Made by a program: the position numbers and the translations under genes
The notes under the pieces: model-generated
Databases searched by the model: none
What the model was told of the DNA's origin: nothing
Seen by the model: only the letters and a program-made list of their open reading frames with translations
Shown: in pieces, positions 10,570 through 18,759 of the stretch
Layout: every line of letters begins with the position of its first letter
Position numbering within the stretch: the first letter of the stretch is position 1
DNA from: DASSBR01 sp035708085
GTDB taxonomy: Bacteria > Pseudomonadota > Gammaproteobacteria > Natronospirales > DASSBR01
Direction of reading: 5' to 3'
Assembly: GCA_035708085.1 (NCBI GenBank)
Contig: DASSTE010000046.1
Location: 1 to 63,447 of the forward strand
Length of the DNA: 63,447 nt

Positions 10570-11103
10570 ATGAACAGGAAATGGACTTCAATGATTGCGG
10601 CGATGGCGCTGGCAATGCTGTGCGCCAGCGCCTACGCCGCCAACTCGAACAACCTGTCGCCGCAGGACACGGCCTGGATCAAGACGGCGCACCAGATCAA
10701 CCTTGAGGAAATCAAGGCGGGTACGTTGGCGCAGAGCAAAGGCCGCGCAAAGGTCGTCGATACCGCCGGCCGGATGCTGGCGTCGGATCATCAACGGCTG
10801 GATTCGAAGCTCCGGCAAACGGCGCACGAACTGGGCGTCGCGCTACCCTCCGAGGCGTCGCCGAAGGAGCAGCACACGCTGCACCAGTTGGCCTCGATGT
10901 CGGGCAGCGAGTTCGACAAAATGTGGACCGCCAAGGAACGCGAAGGCCATAAGAAGGCAATTCGGAAAACGCAGCGCGAAATCGCGCAAGGATCGTCCCA
11001 GCAGGTCAAGCAGTTGGCACGGGCGACATTGCCGGTATTGAAAAAGCATTACAACGAACTGCAGAAATCCGGCGCGCTGGTGCAGAAAGAGCTGTCCCGC
11101 TAG
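10570..11103 (+). CDS. Periplasmic DUF4142 protein, copy 2
   Basis: A 177-residue protein with signal peptide (MNRKWTSMIAAMALAMLCASAYAANS) and the same domain as the preceding gene (KTAHQINLEEIKAGTLAQSKG, ASDHQRLDSKLRQTAHELGVALP). The two share about the same length and motif order, so this is a tandem duplication. AGGAGGA lies before the ATG, a stronger SD than copy 1. It converges with radA, with only six bases between the stop codons. Confidence 0.85.
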   Translation: MNRKWTSMIAAMALAMLCASAYAANSNNLSPQDTAWIKTAHQINLEEIKAGTLAQSKGRAKVVDTAGRMLASDHQRLDSKLRQTAHELGVALPSEASPKEQHTLHQLASMSGSEFDKMWTAKEREGHKKAIRKTQREIAQGSSQQVKQLARATLPVLKKHYNELQKSGALVQKELSR

Positions 11104-11109
11104 CGCCGA

Positions 11110-12468
11110 TCAAACCTGATCGATTGCTTCGGCAAGTCGCTTGACCGGAATCACCTTGAGACCGGCGAGCGGTTTGCGCGGCACGTTCGCGGCCGGCACC
11201 ACCGCCTGCTGGACACCCTGCTTCGCCGCTTCCGCGAGCCGCTCTTCCCCGTTGTAGACCGGCCGGATTTCGCCTGCCAGACCGATCTCGCCGAACGCGA
11301 TCATTTCCGTGGGCAACGGCTTGTCGCGCAGGCTTGACAACACGGCCAGAACGATCGGCAGATCGGCCGCCGTTTCGTTGATTCTCAAGCCCCCGACCGC
11401 ATTCACGAAGACATCCAGCCCGCCAGCGGCGATGCCGCCATGGCGGTGCAGCACCGCGAGCAGCATGCCGAGCCGATTTGTATCGAAGCCGACCGCGACG
11501 CGCCGCGGATTCGACAGCGAGCTTTCGTCGACCAGCGCCTGCACCTCGATCAAGAGTGGCCGGCTTCCTTCGCGGGTCACCGTGACGCAACTGCCGCTGA
11601 CGGGCTCCGGATGGCGCGCCAGAAAAATCGCCGACGGGTTTTTGACTTCCTTGAGACCCGTTTCGGTCATCGCGAAGACGCCCAGCTCATTGGCCGCACC
11701 GAAGCGGTTCTTGACTGCGCGCACCACGCGATAGCGGCTGCCGGCGTCGTTCTCAAAGTAGAGCACCGTATCGACCATGTGCTCGAGCACGCGCGGCCCG
11801 GCGATCGCGCCTTCCTTGGTGACGTGCCCCACCAGCAGCACGGCAGTGCCGGTGCGCTTGGCAAAACGTACGAGTTGCGCGGCCGACTCGCGCAACTGCG
11901 CCACGGCGCCCGGCGCGGAATTCAAGGTCTCGGTGAAGATGGTCTGGATCGAGTCGACCACCAGAACGCGCGGCTTTTCGACTTCGGCCAGGCCGACGAT
12001 GCGCTCGACGCAAGTCTCCGCGACCACGCCCAGGCGCTCGACCGCGACGCCAAGCCGGCGCGCTCGCAAGCCGATCTGCGTCAGCGATTCCTCGCCGGTG
12101 ACGTACAGAACGTCATGCTCGCCGCTCAGATGCGCCGCCGCCTGCATCAGCAGCGTCGATTTGCCGATGCCGGGGTCGCCGCCGATCAGCGCCACCGAGC
12201 CGAGCACCAGGCCGCCGCCGAACACGCGATCCAGCTCGCCGATGCCGGTCGGCGTGCGCGACAGCGTCTCGGCCCCGACCTCGCCCAGCAGGCGCACCCG
12301 CGTTTCACCGGCGTAGCCTTGCGGAGCCCGCGCGGCTTTGCCCGGCGGCGGCGCCACCACCGATTCGACCAGGGTATTCCAGTCGCCGCATTCCGAGCAC
12401 TGCCCCGCCCAGCGGACGCTTTGGCCGCCGCAGGACTGGCAAACATAAGTTGTTTTAGGTTTCGGCAT
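11110..12468 (-). CDS. radA: DNA repair protein RadA
   Basis: A 452-residue RecA-like branch-migration helicase for recombination intermediates. Order seen: N-terminal zinc finger CQSCGG...CSECG, Walker A GDPGIGKSTLL, Walker B RVLVVDSIQT, the RadA-specific KNRFGA motif, and a C-terminal Lon-protease-like domain. Upstream lies a CTAG-type inverted repeat and then alr. It is probably the last gene of the rpsF to radA cluster. Confidence 0.97.
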   Translation of the reverse strand: MPKPKTTYVCQSCGGQSVRWAGQCSECGDWNTLVESVVAPPPGKAARAPQGYAGETRVRLLGEVGAETLSRTPTGIGELDRVFGGGLVLGSVALIGGDPGIGKSTLLMQAAAHLSGEHDVLYVTGEESLTQIGLRARRLGVAVERLGVVAETCVERIVGLAEVEKPRVLVVDSIQTIFTETLNSAPGAVAQLRESAAQLVRFAKRTGTAVLLVGHVTKEGAIAGPRVLEHMVDTVLYFENDAGSRYRVVRAVKNRFGAANELGVFAMTETGLKEVKNPSAIFLARHPEPVSGSCVTVTREGSRPLLIEVQALVDESSLSNPRRVAVGFDTNRLGMLLAVLHRHGGIAAGGLDVFVNAVGGLRINETAADLPIVLAVLSSLRDKPLPTEMIAFGEIGLAGEIRPVYNGEERLAEAAKQGVQQAVVPAANVPRKPLAGLKVIPVKRLAEAIDQV

Positions 12469-12490
12469 TGTTAAGGCTTACGCTCATAAA

Positions 12491-12570
12491 GTCGCTAGTG
12501 CCAAGTCGCTAGGACTAAGTGCTGAAGATTGCTTCTCTTTACTCAGTCCTAGCGACTCAGTCCTAGCTAC
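12491..12570. repeat. CTAG-type heptad inverted repeat between alr and radA
   Basis: Arms GTCGCTAGGACTAAGT (12505-12520) and ACTCAGTCCTAGCGAC (12541-12556) pair with one mismatch around a 20-base loop. Further CTAG units flank both arms with 7-base spacing. The alr stop codon (12567-12569) lies inside the outer unit, and the array ends about 22 bases before the radA ATG. The same arms recur at 37104-37152. Confidence 0.9.
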
Positions 12571-13640
12571 TCTGTTTTAAACTTGACCCGCTGCGTTACG
12601 CCGCAAAGCAGTTCATAGGGAATCGTCCCCGCGGCGCGCGCGATCTCCTCGACCGGCAGGTCCCGGCCCCACAACGAGACAGGGTCGCCTACCCCCGCGT
12701 CGTTGCCGCGCAGGTCGACGGCAATCATATCCATCGACACGCGGCCGACGAGTTGCTGGCGCCGGCCGTTGACCAGCACCGGCGTACCGCTGGGCGCGTG
12801 GCGCGGGTAGCCGTCGCCATAGCCGATCGCGGCGATACCGATCGGCATGGTCTCCGGCGCCACCCAGGTTCCGCCGTAGCCGACGCGGTCGCCCGGTGCC
12901 AACTGCTTGATTGCGATCAGCCGCGTCGAGACCGTCATCACCGGGCGCAGGCCGAGATCCGGCCCAACGCTTTCGAGCAACGGAGAGACGCCATACAGCA
13001 TGATCCCGGGACGCACCCAGCCCGCATGGCTTGCCGGCCACGCGGCGATACCGGCGGAGTTGGCGATGCTGCGCGGACCGGGTAAATCGGCGGCGAAGGC
13101 GTTGAAGCGCTCGATCTGTACGCGGCTGAAATCGTCGGCGGGATCGTCGGCATTCGCCAGGTGCGTGATCAGGCCGATCGGCTGGCGCACGCCCGGCAGC
13201 GCGCTCAGTTGCCGCCACGTATCGCGTGCCGCGGCGACCGGAAAACCGAGCCGGTTCATGCCGGTATCGACCTTGAGCCAGACTGTCAGCGCGTCAGCCT
13301 CTTGCAGCCGCGCCAGCAACGGCAACTGGGTGGGATCGTGAATCACGACTTCAAAATGATGGGCCAGCGCGGCATCCAGTGCATCCGCGCTACCGACGCC
13401 CTCGAGCAGCACCACCGGCTGCGTCAGACCCGCCTCGCGCACGGCCAGTGCTTCCTCGATACAGGCCACCGCGAACGCGTCGGCATCGGCGAGCGCCCGC
13501 GCGACGACCGGCAACCCGTGGCCGTAGGCATTGGCTTTGACAACCGCCATGACCCGACTGTCGGGGGCAAGCGCGCGCACCGCGGCGAGATTGCGCCGCA
13601 GCGCGCCGAGGTCGATCAGCGCGCGACAGTCGCGGCTCAT
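12567..13640 (-). CDS. alr: Alanine racemase
   Basis: A 357-residue PLP enzyme that makes D-alanine for peptidoglycan. The PLP lysine is K35 in VVKANAYGHG, and the catalytic tyrosine lies in RVGYGGTW. Length and fold order (TIM barrel then beta domain) match. The ATG shares its A with the dnaB stop (TAATG), so the two are translationally coupled. Its last codons and stop run into a CTAG repeat. Confidence 0.96.
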   Translation of the reverse strand: MSRDCRALIDLGALRRNLAAVRALAPDSRVMAVVKANAYGHGLPVVARALADADAFAVACIEEALAVREAGLTQPVVLLEGVGSADALDAALAHHFEVVIHDPTQLPLLARLQEADALTVWLKVDTGMNRLGFPVAAARDTWRQLSALPGVRQPIGLITHLANADDPADDFSRVQIERFNAFAADLPGPRSIANSAGIAAWPASHAGWVRPGIMLYGVSPLLESVGPDLGLRPVMTVSTRLIAIKQLAPGDRVGYGGTWVAPETMPIGIAAIGYGDGYPRHAPSGTPVLVNGRRQQLVGRVSMDMIAVDLRGNDAGVGDPVSLWGRDLPVEEIARAAGTIPYELLCGVTQRVKFKTE

Positions 13641-15028
13641 TAGTACCCTTCGTCGAAGTTGTCGGGAATGTAGTTTTCGAAGCGCGTGTAGCGGCCCAGG
13701 AACGTTGCACGCACCATGCCGGTGGGGCCGTTACGCTGCTTGCCGATAATGATTTCGGCCGTACCCTTGTCCGGGCTGTCTTCGTTGTAGACTTCGTCGC
13801 GATAGATGAACACTATCAGGTCAGCGTCCTGCTCGATCGAACCCGACTCGCGCAGGTCGGACATGACCGGCCGCTTGTTGGGACGCTGTTCGAGGTTACG
13901 GTTGAGCTGCGAAAGCGTGATGACCGGCACGCGCAACTCCTTGGCGAGCGCCTTCAGGCTGCGCGAAATCTCCGAGATTTCGGTCGCGCGGTTCTCCCGC
14001 GTGCCGGGAATCTGCATCAACTGCATGTAGTCGATGACGATCAGACCGATGTCGTGCTCGCGCTTCAGGCGTCGGGCACGGGCGCGGATCTCAGTCGGCG
14101 TCAGCGCCGGCGTGTCGTCGATGAACATCTTGGCATCCGACATCAACGCGATCGACGAGCTGATCCGCGGCCAGTCTTCTTCCTGCAGCTTGCCGGTGCG
14201 AACGCGCGTCTGATCGATGCGTCCAAGCGACGAAATCATGCGCAGCGCGAGCTGCTCGCCGGACATTTCCATGCTGAAAACGGCGGTCGGAACCTTGTCC
14301 CGAATCGCTGCGTTCTCGACGATATTCATTGCGTACGAAGTTTTGCCCATCGACGGGCGGCCGGCAACGATGACAAGATCGCCCTGCTGCAGACCGGCGG
14401 TCATTTCGTCGAATTCTTTCAAGCCGGTGGCGACGCCGGTGATGGTCGAATCGGCGTGCGACAGCGTGTCGATGCGATCGACCGCCTCGCGCAGCAGTTG
14501 CTTGATCGGCCGGTAGCTTTGCCGCGAGCGAGTGCCCTGCTCGGCGATCCGGAAGACATGCTGCTCGGCGTTATCGAGCAGTTCGATGACGCTGCGGCCG
14601 TCGGGATTGAATGCGCTGTCGGCGATCTCGCCGCCGATCCGGATGAGCTGGCGCAACACCGAGCGCTCGCGGACGATATCGGCGTAAGCGCGTACGTTGG
14701 CGGCGGTGGGCGTGTCCTTGGCCAGACCCGCGAGATAAGCGAGCCCGCCGGCCTGTTCCAGGCGATTGTTCTTGTCGAGCCACTCGGCGAGCGTCACCAC
14801 GTCCGAGGGCGAACTGGCTTCGGACAGAGCGTGAATGGCCTCGAAGATGAGGCGGTGATCGTGGCGGTAGAAGTCTTCCGCGTCGAGGCGATCGGCGATC
14901 TGGTCCCAGGCGGAGTTATCGAGCATCAGGCCGCCGATTACGGCCTGCTCGGCTTCCTCCGAATGCGGCGGCACGCGGAGCCGGTCGCCGTGCGTGTTGT
15001 CGTCAATTTTAGTGACTGCCCCCGGCAT
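13640..15028 (-). CDS. dnaB: Replicative DNA helicase DnaB
   Basis: A 462-residue hexameric 5'-3' helicase. N-terminal domain starts near VPPHSEEAEQAVIGGLMLD; the RecA-like C-terminal domain has Walker A AGRPSMGKTSYAMN, Walker B IGLIVIDYMQLM, and the conserved segment SQLNRNLEQRPNKRPVMSDLRESGSIEQDAD. GGAG precedes the ATG. It lies between rplI and alr, the common gammaproteobacterial order. Confidence 0.97.
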   Translation of the reverse strand: MPGAVTKIDDNTHGDRLRVPPHSEEAEQAVIGGLMLDNSAWDQIADRLDAEDFYRHDHRLIFEAIHALSEASSPSDVVTLAEWLDKNNRLEQAGGLAYLAGLAKDTPTAANVRAYADIVRERSVLRQLIRIGGEIADSAFNPDGRSVIELLDNAEQHVFRIAEQGTRSRQSYRPIKQLLREAVDRIDTLSHADSTITGVATGLKEFDEMTAGLQQGDLVIVAGRPSMGKTSYAMNIVENAAIRDKVPTAVFSMEMSGEQLALRMISSLGRIDQTRVRTGKLQEEDWPRISSSIALMSDAKMFIDDTPALTPTEIRARARRLKREHDIGLIVIDYMQLMQIPGTRENRATEISEISRSLKALAKELRVPVITLSQLNRNLEQRPNKRPVMSDLRESGSIEQDADLIVFIYRDEVYNEDSPDKGTAEIIIGKQRNGPTGMVRATFLGRYTRFENYIPDNFDEGY

Positions 15029-15118
15029 GCTGCTCCGGCCCCCGACGCTACCAGGGAGTTACTCTAGTCAAGCGCAGGCGGGGCCGCAAGCAACCGCCCG
15101 TGAGCCCGCGAACGGCCG

Positions 15119-15568
15119 TCAATCTTCGCCGATGACGGTGACGGTTTTGCGCAAATTGACGTCGGTGTGCAGGTGCAGTTCGACCTCGTGCTCACCGGCG
15201 GTACGGATCGGCCCTTCCGGCAGGCGCACTTCCTTGCGCTCGATCGGCGCGCCGGCCGCGGTGATCGCATCGGCAATATCGGCGGTGCCGACCGAGCCGA
15301 ACAGCTTGCCTTCGCCGCCCGCCTTGACGCGAATCTCGATACTGATGCTTTCCAGTTCCGCGCGACGCGCCTCGGCCGCTGTCAGCGCCTGGGCCGCTTC
15401 ACGCTCCAGTTCCGCGCGGCGCGCCTCGAAAGCGGCCACATTCTCAGCCGTCGCCGGTGCCGCAAAGCCCTGCGGGATCAGGTAGTTGCGCCCGTAGCCC
15501 GGCCGCACGCCGACCTTGTCGCCGAGATTACCAAGGTTGTCTACTTTCTTGAGCAGAATTACTTCCAT
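15119..15568 (-). CDS. rplI: Large ribosomal subunit protein bL9
   Basis: A 149-residue protein with the L9 signature in its N-domain (MEVILLKKVDNLGNLGD, GYGRNYLIPQGFA), a long connecting helix rich in Ala/Glu/Arg, and the C-terminal rRNA-binding domain (GKLFGSVGTADIADAI). It follows the DUF2232 gene by 11 bases and precedes dnaB. Confidence 0.97.
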   Translation of the reverse strand: MEVILLKKVDNLGNLGDKVGVRPGYGRNYLIPQGFAAPATAENVAAFEARRAELEREAAQALTAAEARRAELESISIEIRVKAGGEGKLFGSVGTADIADAITAAGAPIERKEVRLPEGPIRTAGEHEVELHLHTDVNLRKTVTVIGED

Positions 15569-15579
15569 CTTGTCACCTA

Positions 15580-16479
15580 TCAGGCCCTTTGGCGCGTCAT
15601 GCGCGCGCGTATATCAAACCAGTTGTCGATCAGGCCGAGTCCGGCCACGATCGCGAGTACATACAGAGTCATCACTATCGACAGGAGCAGCACGTACAGC
15701 ACCACCAGCCAGCCGACATTCAATCGCTTGTAAGCGGCGACCGAGTGGATCACGGCCAGTCCCTGGTAGGCGAACATGATCAGCAACACGATCGACAGAT
15801 TTCCGAACAGCCCGTTGCCGATCAGCGCGCTCAGCACGAAGATGGCCGAGGCCGCGATCGTCGCCGGCCATCCCATTCGCAAGCGGTAAAAGGACTCGCG
15901 AAAGCCGCCGGGATTATACAGTACCGCTTGGCCCCAGCGCCCGCACAGCACGGCGAGGGAACTGGTCATCACCAGTGACGCCGCGAGCATGCCGGTCATG
16001 CGCATCGCCATGTCGCTGATGGTGAACGCCCACTGCTCCGGTGGTATCGCCGGCAGGGCCTTGATGGCCGGTTGCAGCAACACCTTCAACAACGGCACCC
16101 AGAACTCGAGCGGGTCCGGGTTCACCAAAAAAAACGCCGCCACGCCGAGGCAACCCAGCACCGTCGCCGCCTGCACCATCAGCGCCAGCGAGGCGGTGCG
16201 CCGCAGCACCAGCGCCAGTCCGATGATCATCCACCAGAGCAGCAGCGTCGGCAGAGTCAGCAGGAACAGGCCGCTATGTACCAGGCCGATCTCGACCGCC
16301 CCCAGCACGAGGCTTGCACCCAGCGTCGTCAGCAGTCCTTCCAGCCAGCCGTGGCGCAGGACCACCAGCGCAATCACGCCGCCGCTGAACGGGCCGAAAA
16401 TGCGCACCAGCCCGAGCAACGCCGCCATGCCGACGCGCGCCACCCGGCTGCGCATCAGCCAGGCCAGGAATTCCTTCAT
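15580..16479 (-). CDS. DUF2232-type multi-pass membrane protein
   Basis: A 299-residue protein with about eight hydrophobic helices (for example LLGLVRIFGPFSGGVIALVV, LLLWWMIIGLALVLRRTASL) and few soluble loops. It resembles the YybS/DUF2232 membrane family often found between rpsR and rplI in gammaproteobacteria. No catalytic motif is seen and function is unknown; the fold is reminiscent of ECF-type S components, but that is inference. Confidence 0.75.
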   Translation of the reverse strand: MKEFLAWLMRSRVARVGMAALLGLVRIFGPFSGGVIALVVLRHGWLEGLLTTLGASLVLGAVEIGLVHSGLFLLTLPTLLLWWMIIGLALVLRRTASLALMVQAATVLGCLGVAAFFLVNPDPLEFWVPLLKVLLQPAIKALPAIPPEQWAFTISDMAMRMTGMLAASLVMTSSLAVLCGRWGQAVLYNPGGFRESFYRLRMGWPATIAASAIFVLSALIGNGLFGNLSIVLLIMFAYQGLAVIHSVAAYKRLNVGWLVVLYVLLLSIVMTLYVLAIVAGLGLIDNWFDIRARMTRQRA

Positions 16480-16518
16480 CTATCCGTACGTCACGGCGCA
16501 GGCCGCGACAGGCTGCGA

Positions 16519-16743
16519 TTAATGACGATCCGTGTACGGCAGCAAGGCCAGAAACCGGGCGCGTTTGACTGCGGTCGAAAGCTGGCGCTGATAGAACGAA
16601 CGCGTGCCGGTGATCCGGCTGGGTACGATCTTGCCGGTTTCGGTGATGTAGTTCTTCAGCGTTGCGAGATCCTTGTAGTCGATCTCTTCCACGCCTTCGG
16701 CGGTGAAACGGCAATACTTTCTGCGGCGGAAATAACGTGACAT
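16519..16743 (-). CDS. rpsR: Small ribosomal subunit protein bS18
   Basis: A 74-residue basic protein that pairs with S6 on the 30S platform. The motif CRFTAEGVEEIDYKDL and the RNA-binding stretch GKIVPSRITGTRSFYQRQL are diagnostic. The SD (GGAG) lies inside the last codons of rpsF, three bases before the ATG, so the two are coupled. Confidence 0.97.
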   Translation of the reverse strand: MSRYFRRRKYCRFTAEGVEEIDYKDLATLKNYITETGKIVPSRITGTRSFYQRQLSTAVKRARFLALLPYTDRH

Positions 16744-16746
16744 GGC

Positions 16747-17220
16747 TTAACTCCTCTCCGACTCGGCCACTTCGTCGGCAGAGTCCTCTTCGTCCTCATC
16801 GCCGTCGTAGTCGTCGTCGTTGCTGTCGTCGTTATCGCCGTCGTCGTCGTCATTCCCGGAGCGGCGGCTGTTGTCGCGCTCTTCGTCCCGATCTTCCTTC
16901 TCGTCGGACTTGGCGAGCGGCGACGGCTCGGTCACTGCCTTCTGGCGGCTGATGACCAGGTGGCGCAGCACGGCGTCATTGAACCGGAACGCGCCGATAA
17001 TTTCGTCCAGCGTTTCCTGGCTGCATTCGATGTTCATCAGGACGTAGTGCGCCTTGACGACTTTGTTGATCGGGTAGGCAAGCTGGCGCCGGCCCCAGTC
17101 TTCGAGGCGGTGAATGCTGCCGTCGCCGGATTCGATCATCGAGCGGTACCGCTCGATCATGGCGGGAACTTGTTCACTCTGGTCCGGGTGGACCAGAAAC
17201 ACGATTTCGTAATGTCGCAT
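16747..17220 (-). CDS. rpsF: Small ribosomal subunit protein bS6 with long acidic tail
   Basis: A 157-residue protein. The S6 domain (MRHYEIVFLVHPDQSEQVPA, IHRLEDWGRRQLAYPINK, VLRHLVISRQKAVTEPSPL) spans about 1-105. It is followed by about 50 residues of Asp/Glu/Asn/Ser, including runs such as NDDDDGDNDDSNDDDYDGD. E. coli S6 has only a short glutamate tail, so this one is unusually long. AAAGGA precedes the ATG at 17220; upstream in-frame codons lie in the leader. Confidence 0.96.
   Translation of the reverse strand: MRHYEIVFLVHPDQSEQVPAMIERYRSMIESGDGSIHRLEDWGRRQLAYPINKVVKAHYVLMNIECSQETLDEIIGAFRFNDAVLRHLVISRQKAVTEPSPLAKSDEKEDRDEERDNSRRSGNDDDDGDNDDSNDDDYDGDEDEEDSADEVAESERS
16790..16860. repeat. 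GTC-rich trinucleotide tract in the rpsF tail
   Basis: The plus strand shows repeated GTC triplets (GAC/GAT on the coding strand) interrupted by few other codons. This in-frame microsatellite-like tract encodes the Asp-rich tail of S6 and could change length without frameshift. Confidence 0.7.
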
Positions 17221-17306
17221 TGTGTTTCCTTTCGGTCTGACGGCTCCCCGCATTGCGGTGGAGCAAGGAAGGCGGCCGAGCGTTACCGGTAGCCGCCGAG
17301 CCGCAC

Positions 17307-17336
17307 ATGATAACGCAGTTATCCGAGCCGGTGCAA
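17307..17336 (-). promoter_or_regulatory. Candidate sigma70 promoter of the rpsF operon
   Basis: On the minus strand TTGCAC (plus 17331-17336) and TATCAT (plus 17307-17312) are 18 bases apart, each 5/6 to consensus. About 85 bases of leader precede rpsF, room for S6:S18 autoregulation, although I did not identify the S6:S18 RNA motif with certainty. Confidence 0.55.
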
Positions 17337-17355
17337 TCGAACTTGCAGGAAGAAG

Positions 17356-18696
17356 CTACAAGAAGAGGTCCGGGGGCTTTTGCCACTGGATATGCACGCC
17401 TGTTTCATTTGCAGGCGCGGCAAATTCATCGGCAATCCACAGATCGGCTACTGCGATCAATTCATCGTCGAACCACAGCAACGGGATTCGCTTGCGCATC
17501 CATGGGACGACGCGGACCTCGCGCAGCAAGTCCTTCAGGTTGCGATGATGTGGCTGGCCGAGTGGCCGGATGCGCTCGCCACCGCGGCGCCAGCGTAACT
17601 CCACCCCTTCGGCAATTACGTCCGTTCGGAGTCCGTCCGCACCTGTGGTCGCGCGCAACTCGCCGAGGTCGAAACCCAGCTCCAGCGGTTCGCCGTGCCA
17701 GCGCGTCGGCAATTCGGTCGGCTCGTCCAGCGGCTTAAAGGCGTAAAGCCGGCCTTGCCAGCAGCGCGCTTCGGCGCCCGGCCAGATCACTTGCGGCGCC
17801 TTGTCTCCCGCGGCCTCGGTGGCCTGCTTGAGCAGCGTGTCGAGGCGGCGCGTATTCGGAATCGGCAGCCGGCGTTGCTTCAGCCAGTGGCGCAGCAGGT
17901 TTTCCGCCCGCGCCCGGCCCAGTGCCAGGACGGCCTCGACAGGCAAACTCGGCGAGCCGGGTTCTGCGATCCGGTCGAGGTCGAGCGCCGCCAGATCGCG
18001 CAACAGCGATTTAGCCTGCGCGGCATGCCGCGCGGCGCGACCGATGGTGACTGTGGCGCCCGGCCAGCGCTGCTTCAGACCCGGTACGATTTCGTGGCGC
18101 AGGTAGTTTCTGTCGCGCCGCGGGTCGATGTTGCTCGGGTCCGCCACGCAATCGACGCCATTAGCTTCCGCATAGGCAGTCAGCGTTTGTCGATCGAATG
18201 CGAGCAGCGGTCGCACCAGAAAGCCCGAACCGAACGGCGCTCGCGCCGGCATGGCGGCGATGCCGGCCGGGCCGCCGCCGCGCAGTAGTTGCAACAGGAC
18301 GGTTTCCAGTTGATCGTCGGCGTGATGAGCAGTCAGCAGCCATTCGCCCGGCCGCAGCTCGGCGTCGAGCGCGGCATAACGCACCGCGCGCGCGGCGGCT
18401 TCGAGGCCGCGCGAGTCGGCTGAGTCGATCGCGACCGTTCTGCTGATATAGTCGCTGTGGAGCGCCGCCGCGAATGCCTGACAATGGCGTTCCCAGGCTG
18501 CGGCGTCAGCGTGCAGACCGTGGTTGATGTGCATGGCGCGGAGCGGCGCCGGCAGCCCACCGCGCAGCGTGGCGAGGGCGTGAAGCAAGACGCTTGAGTC
18601 ACGCCCACCGCTGAAAGCGACAACGAATCCGGTTGCCGCGCTCTTGTCGCCCAGTGCATCAAGCAATCGTTCGGGTGAAAATAAATCGCCGCTCAC
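17356..18696 (-). CDS. tilS: tRNA(Ile)-lysidine synthase TilS
   Basis: A 446-residue enzyme that converts C34 of tRNA-Ile(CAU) to lysidine. The PP-loop SGGRDS is at residues 29-34; the HADDQLET motif and the RNYLRHEIVPGL motif follow; the C-terminal region matches the TilS substrate-binding domains. The start codon is GTG at 18696, and it lies inside a repeat of the GGTGAAAGGTGA type. It follows accA by about 60 bases. Confidence 0.96.
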   Translation of the reverse strand: MSGDLFSPERLLDALGDKSAATGFVVAFSGGRDSSVLLHALATLRGGLPAPLRAMHINHGLHADAAAWERHCQAFAAALHSDYISRTVAIDSADSRGLEAAARAVRYAALDAELRPGEWLLTAHHADDQLETVLLQLLRGGGPAGIAAMPARAPFGSGFLVRPLLAFDRQTLTAYAEANGVDCVADPSNIDPRRDRNYLRHEIVPGLKQRWPGATVTIGRAARHAAQAKSLLRDLAALDLDRIAEPGSPSLPVEAVLALGRARAENLLRHWLKQRRLPIPNTRRLDTLLKQATEAAGDKAPQVIWPGAEARCWQGRLYAFKPLDEPTELPTRWHGEPLELGFDLGELRATTGADGLRTDVIAEGVELRWRRGGERIRPLGQPHHRNLKDLLREVRVVPWMRKRIPLLWFDDELIAVADLWIADEFAAPANETGVHIQWQKPPDLFL

Positions 18697-18759
18697 CTTT
18701 CACCCCGTACCTCTGACCACTCAGCACCAGGCACTAGCTGCTAGCGACTAGCCGGTCAG
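18692..18759. repeat. Hybrid heptad repeat between accA and tilS
   Basis: Three CTAG units spaced 7 bases apart (plus 18734-18751) lie within an inverted pair CTGACC (18713-18718) / GGTCAG (18754-18759). Toward tilS it merges into a GGGGTGAAAGGTGA segment of the second repeat type, which supplies the tilS GTG start. The accA stop (18756-18758) is at the other edge. Confidence 0.75.

Noticed and set aside
16790..16860. Independent repeat element in rpsF
   Set aside because: The triplet tract is in frame and encodes the Asp-rich tail, so it is part of the gene rather than an insertion.
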